Below are positions 25,539 through 32,352 of a stretch of DNA of 32,352 bases, one piece after another. The notes beneath the pieces are model-generated. The model was not told the origin of the DNA. It made no database searches and was given only the letters and a program-made list of their open reading frames with translations. Source of the stretch: Bacteroides sp. (GTDB lineage: Bacteria > Bacteroidota > Bacteroidia > Bacteroidales > Bacteroidaceae); the NCBI GenBank assembly GCA_017621035.1, contig JAGATY010000058.1, forward strand, positions 1-32,352, in the 5' to 3' direction. Position 1 is the stretch's first letter. Each line of letters starts with the position of its first letter. The position numbers and the translations under genes are program-made.

Positions 25539-26120
25539 CTAAAGATACCCTTGCTTCTTCAGTTCCTCTACAGCAATTTCCAATTCATTGTACCAGGCTT
25601 GGCCAAACTTGCGGATAAGAGGCTCACGAAGGAACTTGTAGACGGGAAGATTCTCTTTCCGGCCCAGTAGAACGGCGGCTTTGCAAACGTCCCAACGATG
25701 GTAGTTCACTGCCTTGTAAGGGCCGTAATTTCCTACTCGGATGGGGTATAGATGGCAGGAAACCGGTTTATAGAAGTCTGTCTTCCCTGCTCGATAAGCC
25801 TTTTCAATAGCGCAGTAGCAGGCTCCCTTCTCATCGTAGCAGGTAAAGACACAATCTTTACCATTGACGATAGAGGTTACTAAGTCACCCTCTGCGTCGG
25901 TATAGACAACCCCTTGTTTCTCTATGACGGCACGGGCTTCCGGTGACAAGTCATCCCATATCACGGGTAACACTTCTTCTAGTTTCTCCACCTCTTCCAA
26001 CTCCACGGGTGCACCGGCGTCTCCTTCTATGCAACATTCGCCTCGACAAGCCCCCAGGTCGCAAAGGAATTTCTCACGCAACACATCCAATGAAACTACT
26101 ACGTCATCTATCTGAATCAT
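25539..26120 (-). CDS. DUF3109 family cysteine-rich protein
   Basis: A 193-residue cytoplasmic protein of a conserved, uncharacterised family (DUF3109). It has ten cysteines, many grouped: C20, C25, C29, C30 (CDLGACRGECC), C90, C94, C101, C103 and C122 (SCHLYPIR), and C146. The pattern is like the zinc/iron-chelating YkgJ-type proteins, so metal binding is likely but not shown. I choose the ATG at 26120, which gives MIQIDDVVVSLDVL; the open frame extends 36 codons upstream into the promoter region and should not be used. It is divergent from aroK with back-to-back promoters. Confidence 0.85.
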   Translation of the reverse strand: MIQIDDVVVSLDVLREKFLCDLGACRGECCIEGDAGAPVELEEVEKLEEVLPVIWDDLSPEARAVIEKQGVVYTDAEGDLVTSIVNGKDCVFTCYDEKGACYCAIEKAYRAGKTDFYKPVSCHLYPIRVGNYGPYKAVNYHRWDVCKAAVLLGRKENLPVYKFLREPLIRKFGQAWYNELEIAVEELKKQGYL

Positions 26121-26146
26121 ATTCTTATTGTTATTGAAAAGAGGCA

Positions 26147-26154
26147 CAAAGATA
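26147..26154 (-). promoter_or_regulatory. -7 element of the DUF3109 gene promoter
   Basis: TATCTTTG on the minus strand fits TAnnTTTG, 26 bp upstream of the chosen ATG. The -33 is not clear. It is back-to-back with the aroK -7 element. Confidence 0.6.
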
Positions 26155-26179
26155 ACGATTTCTTCTGAAAAGAAATATG

Positions 26180-26187
26180 TATCTTTG
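26180..26187 (+). promoter_or_regulatory. -7 element of the aroK promoter
   Basis: TATCTTTG on the plus strand fits TAnnTTTG. It lies about 100 bp upstream of the aroK ATG. The two divergent -7 elements are only 25 bp apart, so RNA polymerase binding at one should exclude the other. Confidence 0.55.
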
Positions 26188-26289
26188 CTCCGATAATCAT
26201 CTGGAGCAAAGATTGGAAGCGTCGGCACAGCTTATCACAGTGTGTAGTCTGGCTTGCCACTGCTCCTTACACTTATAATCAACGCATGT

Positions 26290-26823
26290 ATGATTCGCAT
26301 ATTCCTTACCGGCTACATGGGTGCCGGAAAAACAACTTTGGGCAAAGCTTTTGCGCGAGCCATGAATTTGACATTTATAGACTTGGACTGGTTCATAGAA
26401 GAACGCTTCCATCGCTCTATTAGTGAAATCTTTGCAGAACGGGGAGAAACCGGTTTTCGCGAACTGGAACAAAACATGTTACATGAGGCGGGCGAGTTTG
26501 AAGATGTAGTCATCTCCACCGGAGGAGGTACTCCTTGCTTCTTTGACAATATGGAGTATATGAACCGACAAGGACAGACCGTCTTCTTGGATGTACATCC
26601 CGATGTGTTGTTTCGGAGGTTACGCATGGCAACCCAACAGCGCCCCATTCTTCAGGGAAAGTCTGATGCCGAGTTGCGTACTTTTATAGATGAAGCCTTG
26701 CAGAAACGACTTCCACACTATGAAAAAGCTACATACCGGTTTGATGGGCAGTATTTGGAAAGTCGCTCGCAGATAGCTGAGTCGGTGAAAAGGTTGTCAA
26801 AATTGTTGGGAATTGATAATTGA
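26290..26823 (+). CDS. aroK: Shikimate kinase
   Basis: A 177-residue P-loop kinase that phosphorylates shikimate at the 3-hydroxyl in the pathway to chorismate and aromatic amino acids. It has Walker A GYMGAGKTT (8-16), IDLDWFIEERF (shikimate-binding Asp), GFRELEQ (Arg) and STGGGTP (Gly-Gly-Gly). The lid region holds QQRPIL. I choose the ATG at 26290, which gives MIRIFLTGYMGAGKTTLG; the frame is open from a TTG at 26254 but that adds a poor N-terminus. argB follows 54 bp after the stop on the same strand and may share the transcript. Confidence 0.95.
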   Translation: MIRIFLTGYMGAGKTTLGKAFARAMNLTFIDLDWFIEERFHRSISEIFAERGETGFRELEQNMLHEAGEFEDVVISTGGGTPCFFDNMEYMNRQGQTVFLDVHPDVLFRRLRMATQQRPILQGKSDAELRTFIDEALQKRLPHYEKATYRFDGQYLESRSQIAESVKRLSKLLGIDN

Positions 26824-26877
26824 ATAATTTAATAGTGGGCTTTACCTAGAGGAAGCCCCAAAAGTCATAATAGAAGT

Positions 26878-27660
26878 ATGAGAGAAAAACTCACAGTAAT
26901 TAAAGTAGGTGGCAAAATTGTAGAAGAAGAAGCCACATTGCAACAGCTGTTGGATGACTTTGCTGCCATTCCCGGTTACAAGGTTTTGGTTCATGGTGGT
27001 GGACGCTCGGCTACCAAACTGGCTGCTGCACTGGGAATTGAGAGTAAGATGGTGAATGGCCGGCGTATTACCGATGCCGAAACGCTGAAAGTAGTAACCA
27101 TGGTGTATGGTGGATTAGTCAACAAAAACATTGTGGCCGGACTGCAAGCCCGTGATATCAATGCGATGGGGTTGACTGGTGCGGACATGAATGTAATCCG
27201 CTCTGTCAAGCGTCCGGTAAAAGAGGTGGACTATGGCTTTGTTGGAGACGTCAAGCAAGTAGATGCTGAACTGCTGGGCGACCTCATTCACAAGGGTATT
27301 GTTCCGGTAATGGCTCCTCTAACACACGATGGTGAAGGTCACATGTTGAATACTAATGCAGACACTATTGCCGGTGAGACAGCCAAAGCATTGGCACGAT
27401 TGTTTGACGTAACTTTGGTCTTCTGCTTTGAGAAACGAGGCGTGCTGCGTGACGAGAATGATGACAACAGTGTTATTCCTGCTATTACTGAGCCGGAGTT
27501 TAAGCAATTGGTAGCTGAAGGTATCATCCAAGGTGGTATGATTCCTAAGTTGGAAAACTCATTTGAAGCTTTGGAAGCCGGTGTAAACGAGGTAGTTATT
27601 ACCCTAGCCGCAGCTATCAGTCAACCGGATGCAGGCACGCGCATCAGAAAAAGCAAATAA
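26878..27660 (+). CDS. argB: Acetylglutamate kinase (possibly N-succinylglutamate kinase)
   Basis: A 260-residue amino-acid kinase family enzyme of arginine biosynthesis. It has VIKVGGKI (7-14), VHGGGRSATKLAAALGI (38-54), the stretch MVNGRRITDAETLKVVTMVY (59-78) for substrate binding, and the C-terminal ATP-site region EGIIQGGMIPKLENSFEAL. It phosphorylates the gamma-carboxylate of N-acylated glutamate. In Bacteroides fragilis the later step uses N-succinylornithine, so this kinase may act on N-succinylglutamate; that cannot be decided here from sequence. There is no N-terminal helix of the arginine-inhibited hexameric type. It follows aroK directly. Confidence 0.93.
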   Translation: MREKLTVIKVGGKIVEEEATLQQLLDDFAAIPGYKVLVHGGGRSATKLAAALGIESKMVNGRRITDAETLKVVTMVYGGLVNKNIVAGLQARDINAMGLTGADMNVIRSVKRPVKEVDYGFVGDVKQVDAELLGDLIHKGIVPVMAPLTHDGEGHMLNTNADTIAGETAKALARLFDVTLVFCFEKRGVLRDENDDNSVIPAITEPEFKQLVAEGIIQGGMIPKLENSFEALEAGVNEVVITLAAAISQPDAGTRIRKSK

Positions 27661-27685
27661 TTAACAGAAAAAAGTCTACTCTCCT

Positions 27686-27710
27686 GTAACTTTTCTTTTT
27701 CTCAACCGTC
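27686..27710 (+). promoter_or_regulatory. ECF-type promoter of the sigma/anti-sigma operon
   Basis: GTAACTTTTC (27686-27695) is followed by CGTC (27707-27710), with 16 bp between GTAAC and CGTC. AAC in the -35 and CGT in the -10 are the usual ECF promoter core. The same elements stand in front of the DUF2807 operon. The predicted start lies only about 8 nt before the sigma ATG. Confidence 0.55.
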
Positions 27711-27724
27711 AATTAAATACAGAG

Positions 27725-28234
27725 ATGCAAGAAATCAGCTTTCGCAAACACATACTTCCGCTGAAAGACAAGCTCTTCCGATTGGCTCTGCGCATTACGA
27801 TGAACAAGGCCGAAGCAGAAGATGTGGTGCAGGATACGCTGATTAGGGTATGGAACAAACGCGACGAATGGAAGCAACTGGAATCTTTGGAAGCCTACTG
27901 TTTTACCGTTGCCAAGCATTTGGCCATAGACCGAAGCGAGCGAAAAGATGCTTGCACAGAATCTCTGCCAACTGATGGTGAGTATCCGGAGGAAGCATTC
28001 ACTCCTTATGATAGGCTGGTGAGTAAAGAACGCCTACTTCTGATACAACGCTTGATGAATGACTTACCACAGAAGCAACGCTTACTGATGCACTTGCGTG
28101 ATGTGGAAGGAAAAAGTTATAAAGAGATGGCCGACCTCTGCAATATGACTGAAGAACAAGTGAAAGTCAATCTTTTCAGAGCCAGGCAGAAAGTGAAACA
28201 ACGGTTTATCGATATAGATAATTATGGACTTTAA
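27725..28234 (+). CDS. ECF-type RNA polymerase sigma factor
   Basis: A 169-residue ECF sigma factor. Region 2 is at about 10-75 (NKAEAEDVVQDTLIRVWNKR, then LEAYCFTVAKHLAIDRSE). Region 4 is at about 105-160 (LPQKQRLLMHLRDVEGKSYK, then NMTEEQVKVNLFRARQKVKQ). There is no extra C-terminal domain. The next gene overlaps it by 11 bp and encodes a one-span membrane protein, the classical sigma/anti-sigma pair. Its own upstream region carries an ECF-type promoter, implying autoregulation. The same promoter motif precedes the facing DUF2807 operon, the most likely target. Confidence 0.93.
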   Translation: MQEISFRKHILPLKDKLFRLALRITMNKAEAEDVVQDTLIRVWNKRDEWKQLESLEAYCFTVAKHLAIDRSERKDACTESLPTDGEYPEEAFTPYDRLVSKERLLLIQRLMNDLPQKQRLLMHLRDVEGKSYKEMADLCNMTEEQVKVNLFRARQKVKQRFIDIDNYGL

Positions 28235-28712
28235 ACAGGTGGAAGAACTTTTGGAACGCTATTGGCAATGCGAAACCTCTGTGGAAGAGGAACAGCATTT
28301 GCGCAACTTCTTTTGCAATGAAGAGGTTCCTCAGCACTTGGCTCGTTACAAAGAGTTGTTTGTCTATCAACAGCTGCAACAGCAACCTGTTTTGGACGAC
28401 TCTTTCGACCGCAAGGTGTTGGCAGCCATCGAAACGCCGTTGGTGAAGGCGCACCGTCAAACTCTTCTATACCGACTGATACCGCTCTTCAAGGCAGCAG
28501 CAGTAGTAGCGGTGGTAGCCATCTTGGGTAGTGTAGCACAGCAATCGCTCTTCAACGAACCGATACAGCCGGAGCAAACACTTCCCACATCGTCGACACA
28601 AATCTCTGTTTCGCCCAAGAAAACTTCTACAGAAGCAGCTGTGGCACATGACAAGCAACGCCCTGACTCGCTTCGTGAACTGAAGTCCTTCCCTGCGTTG
28701 CGAGAGGAATAG
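28224..28712 (+). CDS. Putative membrane anti-sigma factor
   Basis: A 162-residue protein. The cytoplasmic N-terminal part (1-83) is acidic, helical and Gln/Glu-rich (VEELLERYWQCETSVEEEQH). One membrane span lies at about 84-106, and a periplasmic tail rich in Ser/Thr/Pro/Gln (107-162) has no recognised domain. There is no zinc-binding HxxxCxxC motif, so it is not a ZAS-type anti-sigma. The 11-bp overlap with the sigma gene and the single-span topology support the anti-sigma role (inference). Its short tail gives no clear sensor. A terminator follows about 135 bp downstream. Confidence 0.75.
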   Translation: MDFKQVEELLERYWQCETSVEEEQHLRNFFCNEEVPQHLARYKELFVYQQLQQQPVLDDSFDRKVLAAIETPLVKAHRQTLLYRLIPLFKAAAVVAVVAILGSVAQQSLFNEPIQPEQTLPTSSTQISVSPKKTSTEAAVAHDKQRPDSLRELKSFPALREE

Positions 28713-28847
28713 TAGTTTCGGTGGGATATTTGTAAAGACAACATTTTCATTTGCTTTAAACATAAGATAGTTAGTGTGCTTAGATTAAAAACAACAAGAA
28801 GCTGTGAAGTTTCAATTCTCTCAAATTTTTATTAACTAACTAAATAG

Positions 28848-28880
28848 AAGGGGCGCCGCGTGATGCAGCGCCCCTTTTAG
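28848..28880 (+). terminator. Terminator after the sigma/anti-sigma operon
   Basis: AAGGGGCGC (28848-28856) pairs with GCGCCCCTT (28868-28876) across an 11-nt loop, followed by TTAG and CTTTTA. It lies 136 bp after the anti-sigma stop. Confidence 0.8.
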
Positions 28881-28948
28881 CTTTTATCCGTCGGACGGCT
28901 CACGCAGTCTGCACGGTTCCGTTATTGTTAGAGAGAATTTCTTTTGAG

Positions 28949-28979
28949 AGGAACGGGAGAGTCTCAACACCCCGTTCCT
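28949..28979 (-). terminator. Hairpin downstream of the DUF2807 operon
   Basis: AGGAACGGG (28949-28957) pairs with CCCGTTCCT (28971-28979), 15 bp past the end of the minus-strand DUF2807 gene. There is no U-run on the minus strand, so termination there would be weak or factor-assisted. Confidence 0.45.
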
Positions 28980-28993
28980 TGTAGCCAGTTAGC

Positions 28994-29611
28994 TTAATTA
29001 TCAATCTTTAGCTCCTCTGTATCCAGATATCCCAGTCCGGTTTTGGAGATAGAAGCTTGGGCGGTTTCTCCACTCAGAGTCAGTCCTCCTATTCCACTGA
29101 CGGTGGCTTTCAGCTTCTGACACTTCACGTTTACTTCCCCTTTGCCAATACCTTCTATCTTTACGTCAAGTGATTGACAAATAAGCTCTTCAATATCCAG
29201 GTCGCCCACGCCACTGATGGTTATCTTTACATCATCCAGCTTCATGGTGTGGTTACATTGCAAAGAGCCTACACCGTTAAAGGTAATCTCTTTTAGGTCA
29301 GGAGCCGTGATGTAGATGATGACCCCGTTCTTGTTCTTGACTAGTGATTTTCCGTTTCTGTCCTTACTGCAATCAATACTCAACACGCCATCAGTTACAT
29401 TGCTTCTGTTCTGTTTCACATATTCCTCTTCACCTTCAAAACGAAGTGAGTAGTTATCGCCTTGTGTTAAATAGACTGTACCCACGGTACTAAGTTTCAG
29501 TGTTTGAAAAGCTTCTACCTTGCGTGTCTCGGTGACGGGATTCTTTACTTTGGCTAACAGAGTGTTTACGGAGGCTATCAATACAGCAAAGATGATGATA
29601 CACTGTTTCAT
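28994..29611 (-). CDS. DUF2807 (GIN domain) exported protein, second in operon
   Basis: A 205-residue protein with a signal peptide (about 1-20). The mature part is a DUF2807 head-GIN domain, a right-handed beta-helix-like fold. Short turns recur about every 21 residues: NGVGSL, SGVGDL, EGIGKG, SGIGGL, TGLGYL. No lipobox Cys follows the signal peptide, so it should be periplasmic or secreted. Function of the family is unknown; an adhesin-head or envelope role has been suggested for DUF2807. It lies 11 bp after its larger paralogue and faces the sigma/anti-sigma operon. Both have similar domains but diverged repeats, so they are an old duplication. Confidence 0.85.
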   Translation of the reverse strand: MKQCIIIFAVLIASVNTLLAKVKNPVTETRKVEAFQTLKLSTVGTVYLTQGDNYSLRFEGEEEYVKQNRSNVTDGVLSIDCSKDRNGKSLVKNKNGVIIYITAPDLKEITFNGVGSLQCNHTMKLDDVKITISGVGDLDIEELICQSLDVKIEGIGKGEVNVKCQKLKATVSGIGGLTLSGETAQASISKTGLGYLDTEELKIDN

Positions 29612-29622
29612 GCTTTCAAGAG

Positions 29623-30486
29623 TTATAGTTGATAAACGTGCTTCTTGGGCATATCCAGTTCCGGATTGCCTTTATATCCTATACTGCCACTGCCGGATGT
29701 GCGTGCTTTCAGATACTCGGTAGCGTGACACTTAATGTCACCACTGCCGGAGATTGAACCTTCTACACGCTTGCTCTTCAGCTCGTCGGCAAAGATGTCT
29801 CCACTACCGGCTACAGAGAACTTGGCTTTCTCGGCTGTACCACTCAGGCGAAGGGTGCCACTACCTGATACATGAGCCTTTACGTCTGTAGTGCTTATTC
29901 CATTCATTACCATATCACCACTACCGGCAATAGAGAGGCTTAACGTTTTACACTTCACTTCACCCAGTTTCACAGTCCCACTTCCGGCTACCGAGCTTTT
30001 CAGGTAAGAACACTGCAGATTGCTACCTTCGATGTCCCCACTACCGGCAATGGAGAGATTTAACGATTCTGTGTTTAACCCATTCTTCAACAACAGATCA
30101 CCTGAACCGGCAATGGTTATGCTGTTCAACTCTTTGGCTGTTACGGTGATATTCAGCTTATCGTAAGAGATGTTATATCCCTTTTTCCAACCAATCTTCA
30201 GGGTGTTGTTTTCCACCACAATCTCCAGCAGGTCAATCAGATTATCCGAGGTGTACACCTCTACTCGTGGCTTACCGCTCTTTTGTACAAAAGTAACATT
30301 GGGACTTCCTGTAATACTTAGTTTACTGAAGTCACTCATGCGCATCTCTTTCGTTACATAGTTCTTACTTCCTTTCACTTTTTCTGAACCGTAGGTGGTT
30401 CCAAAGATTTTGATTTGTGCATGTGTCGTACTACTTAACACCAGCAGTAGCATGCAAAGGATGATGGTTACTCGTTTCATATACAT
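29623..30486 (-). CDS. DUF2807 (GIN domain) exported protein, first in operon
   Basis: A 287-residue exported protein with a signal peptide (about 1-23, ending THA-Q). The domain is a DUF2807 GIN fold. From about residue 120 there are eight regular turns of the type (I/V)(A/S)GSG(D/T/S), about every 18-21 residues, as expected for a beta-helix coil with one turn per repeat. ATG at 30486 or the in-frame ATG two codons later could be the start; both leave a good signal peptide. An ECF-type promoter lies about 40 bp upstream with the same core as the facing sigma gene. Its partner gene follows 11 bp later. Role unknown, probably in the cell envelope. Confidence 0.85.
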   Translation of the reverse strand: MYMKRVTIILCMLLLVLSSTTHAQIKIFGTTYGSEKVKGSKNYVTKEMRMSDFSKLSITGSPNVTFVQKSGKPRVEVYTSDNLIDLLEIVVENNTLKIGWKKGYNISYDKLNITVTAKELNSITIAGSGDLLLKNGLNTESLNLSIAGSGDIEGSNLQCSYLKSSVAGSGTVKLGEVKCKTLSLSIAGSGDMVMNGISTTDVKAHVSGSGTLRLSGTAEKAKFSVAGSGDIFADELKSKRVEGSISGSGDIKCHATEYLKARTSGSGSIGYKGNPELDMPKKHVYQL

Positions 30487-30524
30487 CGTTTTATAGATTT
30501 GTTCATTTCCTCTTCTATTTGTTA

Positions 30525-30550
30525 GACGTAAGTAGGATAAGAAAAGTTGC
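30525..30550 (-). promoter_or_regulatory. ECF-type promoter of the DUF2807 operon
   Basis: Minus strand: GCAACTTTTC starts at 30550 and CGTC ends at 30525, with 17 bp between GCAAC and CGTC. The core is nearly the same as that in front of the ECF sigma gene at 27686-27710. No TAnnTTTG element lies nearby, which supports use of the alternative sigma. Confidence 0.55.
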
Positions 30551-30618
30551 AGCTAGAGACTCTTTTTCTTCCTTTTTCTTTCATATAGGAGAGATGCAAA
30601 TAGCGTGCCAAAAACGCA

Positions 30619-30726
30619 ATGCCTTGGTTTTCAGAGGAACTGAAGGACTTGAAGTGTCCGAATACGAACACTGTGTTCGGAAATGAGCACAAAGCTGTAC
30701 GCAAAATGATGTACCTTATCGGCTAA
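30619..30726 (+). CDS. Possible very small protein (35 residues), doubtful
   Basis: An ATG-to-TAA frame of 36 codons: MPWFSEELKDLKCPNTNTVF, then GNEHKAVRKMMYLIG. Composition looks protein-like, but there is no promoter or RBS, and the palindrome at 30665-30679 lies inside it. It could be a gene fragment left from a rearrangement, or chance. Confidence 0.2.
   Translation: MPWFSEELKDLKCPNTNTVFGNEHKAVRKMMYLIG
30665..30679. repeat. Palindrome CGAACAC-T-GTGTTCG
   Basis: Perfect 7-bp arms around one base. A candidate operator, or a chance hit inside a doubtful small ORF. Confidence 0.35.
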
Positions 30727-30731
30727 AATAT

Positions 30732-30765
30732 AATGCCCGAGATTCATCAACGAACCTCGGGCATT
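30732..30765 (-). terminator. Terminator for the acyl-CoA ligase gene
   Basis: AATGCCCGAG (30732-30741) pairs with CTCGGGCATT (30756-30765) across a 14-nt loop. On the minus strand ATATTTTA follows. It lies 33 bp past the ligase stop. Confidence 0.75.
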
Positions 30766-30797
30766 CACCTTTATTGAATCATGAAAAAAAGAAATTC

Positions 30798-32352
30798 CTA
30801 CTCTTCATACATCTTTTCAATCTGCTCCTTGTAGTTCTTGTTGAGTACCGGACGCTTAATCTTCAAGGTGTTAGTAAGTTCGCCACGTTCCATGCTGAAT
30901 GGTTCGGGCAATAGTGTGAAACGCTTCACCTGCTCATAATGTGCAAATTGTTGTTGCAAAGTATCGATACGAGCACGGAACAAAGCCTGTACTCTGGGGT
31001 GAGCCAATAGCTCTTCCATGTTGGAATAGACTATGTTCTTCTCTTTCGCATAAGCCTCTACTGCCGGATATGTAGGTACAATCAGAGCCGATACAAATTT
31101 ACGCTGGTCGGCAATAATAGCAATTTGGTCAATATAACGGTCAATACCTAGCTTGGTTTCCAGAGCTTGCGGGCAGATATACTTTCCGTTTGAAGTTTTG
31201 AACAAGTCTTTGATGCGCTCGGTCAGGTAGAGCTTGTCACCCTCCAAATAGCCGGCATCACCTGTGTGGAACCATCCATCGGCATCAATGGCCTGTGCTG
31301 TAGCTTCCGCCTTCTTGTAATAACCGGTGACGATGGTCTTTCCTTTTAGTAAGATTTCATTGTCAGCCCCAATTTTTACTTGTACGTCAGGCATCACGGT
31401 ACCTACCGAGCCAATCTTGAAGGCTTTGTCGATGAAACATGAAACAGTTGCTGTGCTTTCGGTCAACCCGTAACCAACAATCATGTTGATGCCCACCGAG
31501 TGGCAGAACTCACACACTTCGTCTGGCACTGCTGCACCGGCGGTGGGGAAGAAGTTGCCGTTTTCTATACCAATAGTCTTTTTCAGCAGAGCATACACAG
31601 TCTTTTCATAGAACTTGTACTTCAGTTGTAACATCAATGGGGGTGTCTTTCCCTGTAACAAGTACTCAATATTGTGCTTCTTACCCACCTTGATAGCATC
31701 CTCCATCAACGCTTTCTTCACACCCTTTTCGTTGGCAATCTTCTCCTGAACAGCAGAGTAGACCTTTTCCCAGAAACGGGGAACGCTGCACATCAGCGTG
31801 GGACGAATCTCTTTAATGGTGGTCTGTATATCTTGCGGACGTAGATTGATGCAGACAGTTACACCTTTATGAATACAGAGGTATGTCCAAGCCTTTTCAA
31901 ACACGTGTGTCAGGGGCAAGAAGTTCATGGAAACATCCTTGTCTGTCATGGTTTGCAGGCGGATGTCGTGAATACGGAATGCTTCAGTATAATTAAAATG
32001 GTGTAACATTACTCCTTTCGGTTCACCGGTAGTGCCGCTGGTGTAGAGAATATTGGCCAAGTCGTTCTCTGATGCTTTCCCAGTACGTTCCTCCACGATG
32101 TCATTATACTTCAACTCTTCTCCCATCTTCAAGAAATCTTCATAGTAGATGGAAGTGGTATCGCGCGGGTCCAGCTGAACACTGCGGTCGAAGATAATCA
32201 GTTTCTCCAATGTGTGGCAGAAGGGATAGACGCTGAATGCTGCGTTATATTGATATTGCTCACCCACAAACAGGTAGCGAATCTGTGCATCGTTGATGAT
32301 GTATTGTGCTTGAGCCGCTGAGCTGGTAGCATAAAGGGGAACGGTAACAGCC
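30798..32352 (-). CDS. Long-chain fatty-acid--CoA ligase (AMP-forming), partial
   Basis: Partial gene: the 5' end lies beyond the right edge, and about 517 codons are visible. The frame is open to the last base and begins AVTVPLYATSSAAQAQYIIN; an internal GTG at 32267 is not a start. It is an adenylate-forming enzyme that activates fatty acids with ATP and CoA. Motifs in order: P-loop LYTSGTTGEPKGVML, MNFLPLTHVFEKAW, the A5-type GYGLTESTA, GWFHTGDAGYL, LTERIKDLFKTSNGKYICPQ, and a C-terminal lysine region (GELTNTLKIKRP). The size and the LTHVFE/RIKDLFKTSNGKY signatures fit the Bacteroidetes FadD/FAA1-like group. A terminator lies just after the stop. The substrate chain length cannot be told. 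Confidence 0.93.
   Translation of the reverse strand, partial: AVTVPLYATSSAAQAQYIINDAQIRYLFVGEQYQYNAAFSVYPFCHTLEKLIIFDRSVQLDPRDTTSIYYEDFLKMGEELKYNDIVEERTGKASENDLANILYTSGTTGEPKGVMLHHFNYTEAFRIHDIRLQTMTDKDVSMNFLPLTHVFEKAWTYLCIHKGVTVCINLRPQDIQTTIKEIRPTLMCSVPRFWEKVYSAVQEKIANEKGVKKALMEDAIKVGKKHNIEYLLQGKTPPLMLQLKYKFYEKTVYALLKKTIGIENGNFFPTAGAAVPDEVCEFCHSVGINMIVGYGLTESTATVSCFIDKAFKIGSVGTVMPDVQVKIGADNEILLKGKTIVTGYYKKAEATAQAIDADGWFHTGDAGYLEGDKLYLTERIKDLFKTSNGKYICPQALETKLGIDRYIDQIAIIADQRKFVSALIVPTYPAVEAYAKEKNIVYSNMEELLAHPRVQALFRARIDTLQQQFAHYEQVKRFTLLPEPFSMERGELTNTLKIKRPVLNKNYKEQIEKMYEE

Larger units (their letters stand above)
30487..30797. other. Intergenic region between DUF2807 operon and acyl-CoA ligase
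   Basis: Of these 311 bp, the left part carries the ECF-type promoter (30525-30550). The middle has a short plus-strand ORF of uncertain reality (30619-30726) and a near-perfect palindrome (30665-30679). The right part has a hairpin that probably ends the acyl-CoA ligase transcript. No other gene is visible. Confidence 0.7.

Noticed and set aside
30522-30704. A 60-codon minus-strand frame upstream of the DUF2807 operon
   Set aside because: It overlaps the ECF-type promoter, with no recognisable family and no start signal; probably chance.

Overview
The window looks like chromosomal DNA from a Bacteroides-type organism (order Bacteroidales). The grounds are a Bacteroidetes-style division and cell-wall (dcw) cluster, a glsB-glsA glycine-lipid gene pair, an NVEALA-family small protein, tandem DUF2807 proteins, promoters of the TAnnTTTG / TTTG type that the Bacteroides housekeeping sigma factor uses, and a general lack of strong Shine-Dalgarno sequences.

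Layout. Positions 1-3520 are on the minus strand: a fragment of a transposase-like ORF, a secreted NVEALA peptide gene, a membrane-anchored winged-helix regulator (ToxR-like topology), and the glsA-glsB acyltransferase operon. A divergent ECF sigma factor gene follows at 3785-4288. Then comes about 1.1 kb without a credible gene (4289-5370), which holds a terminator-like hairpin, an 11-bp tandem repeat, a perfect 16-bp inverted repeat and a long imperfect inverted repeat. From 5371 to 21068 lies the dcw cluster, all on the plus strand: mraZ, rsmH, ftsL, ftsI, murE, mraY, murD, ftsW, murG, murC, ftsQ, ftsA, ftsZ, followed by a yqeY-like gene. This set makes the UDP-MurNAc peptide and lipid I/II, polymerises septal wall and builds the Z-ring. 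murF, murB and ddl are not in it. MurE carries DNPR, which points to meso-diaminopimelate peptidoglycan.

The right part is housekeeping and accessory. It holds recO (minus), tRNA-Glu(UUC) with rpsT, gyrB, a cysteine-rich DUF3109 protein (minus), aroK, argB, an ECF sigma factor with an overlapping putative anti-sigma gene, two DUF2807 (GIN-domain) surface proteins on the opposite strand, and the 3' part of a long-chain acyl-CoA ligase that runs off the right end.

The main points of interest are: (1) an NVEALA peptide and membrane regulator pair, with two direct repeats 10 bp apart just upstream of the peptide gene's -33 element, as expected for an OmpR-fold activator; (2) matching ECF-type promoters (GYAACTTTTC, 16-17 bp, CGTC) in front of the second sigma gene and the DUF2807 operon, suggesting a self-contained regulon; (3) an MraZ-box-like array of TGGGN repeats in front of mraZ; (4) several undescribed intergenic repeat structures. 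Everything was read by eye from sequence; no database search was run.
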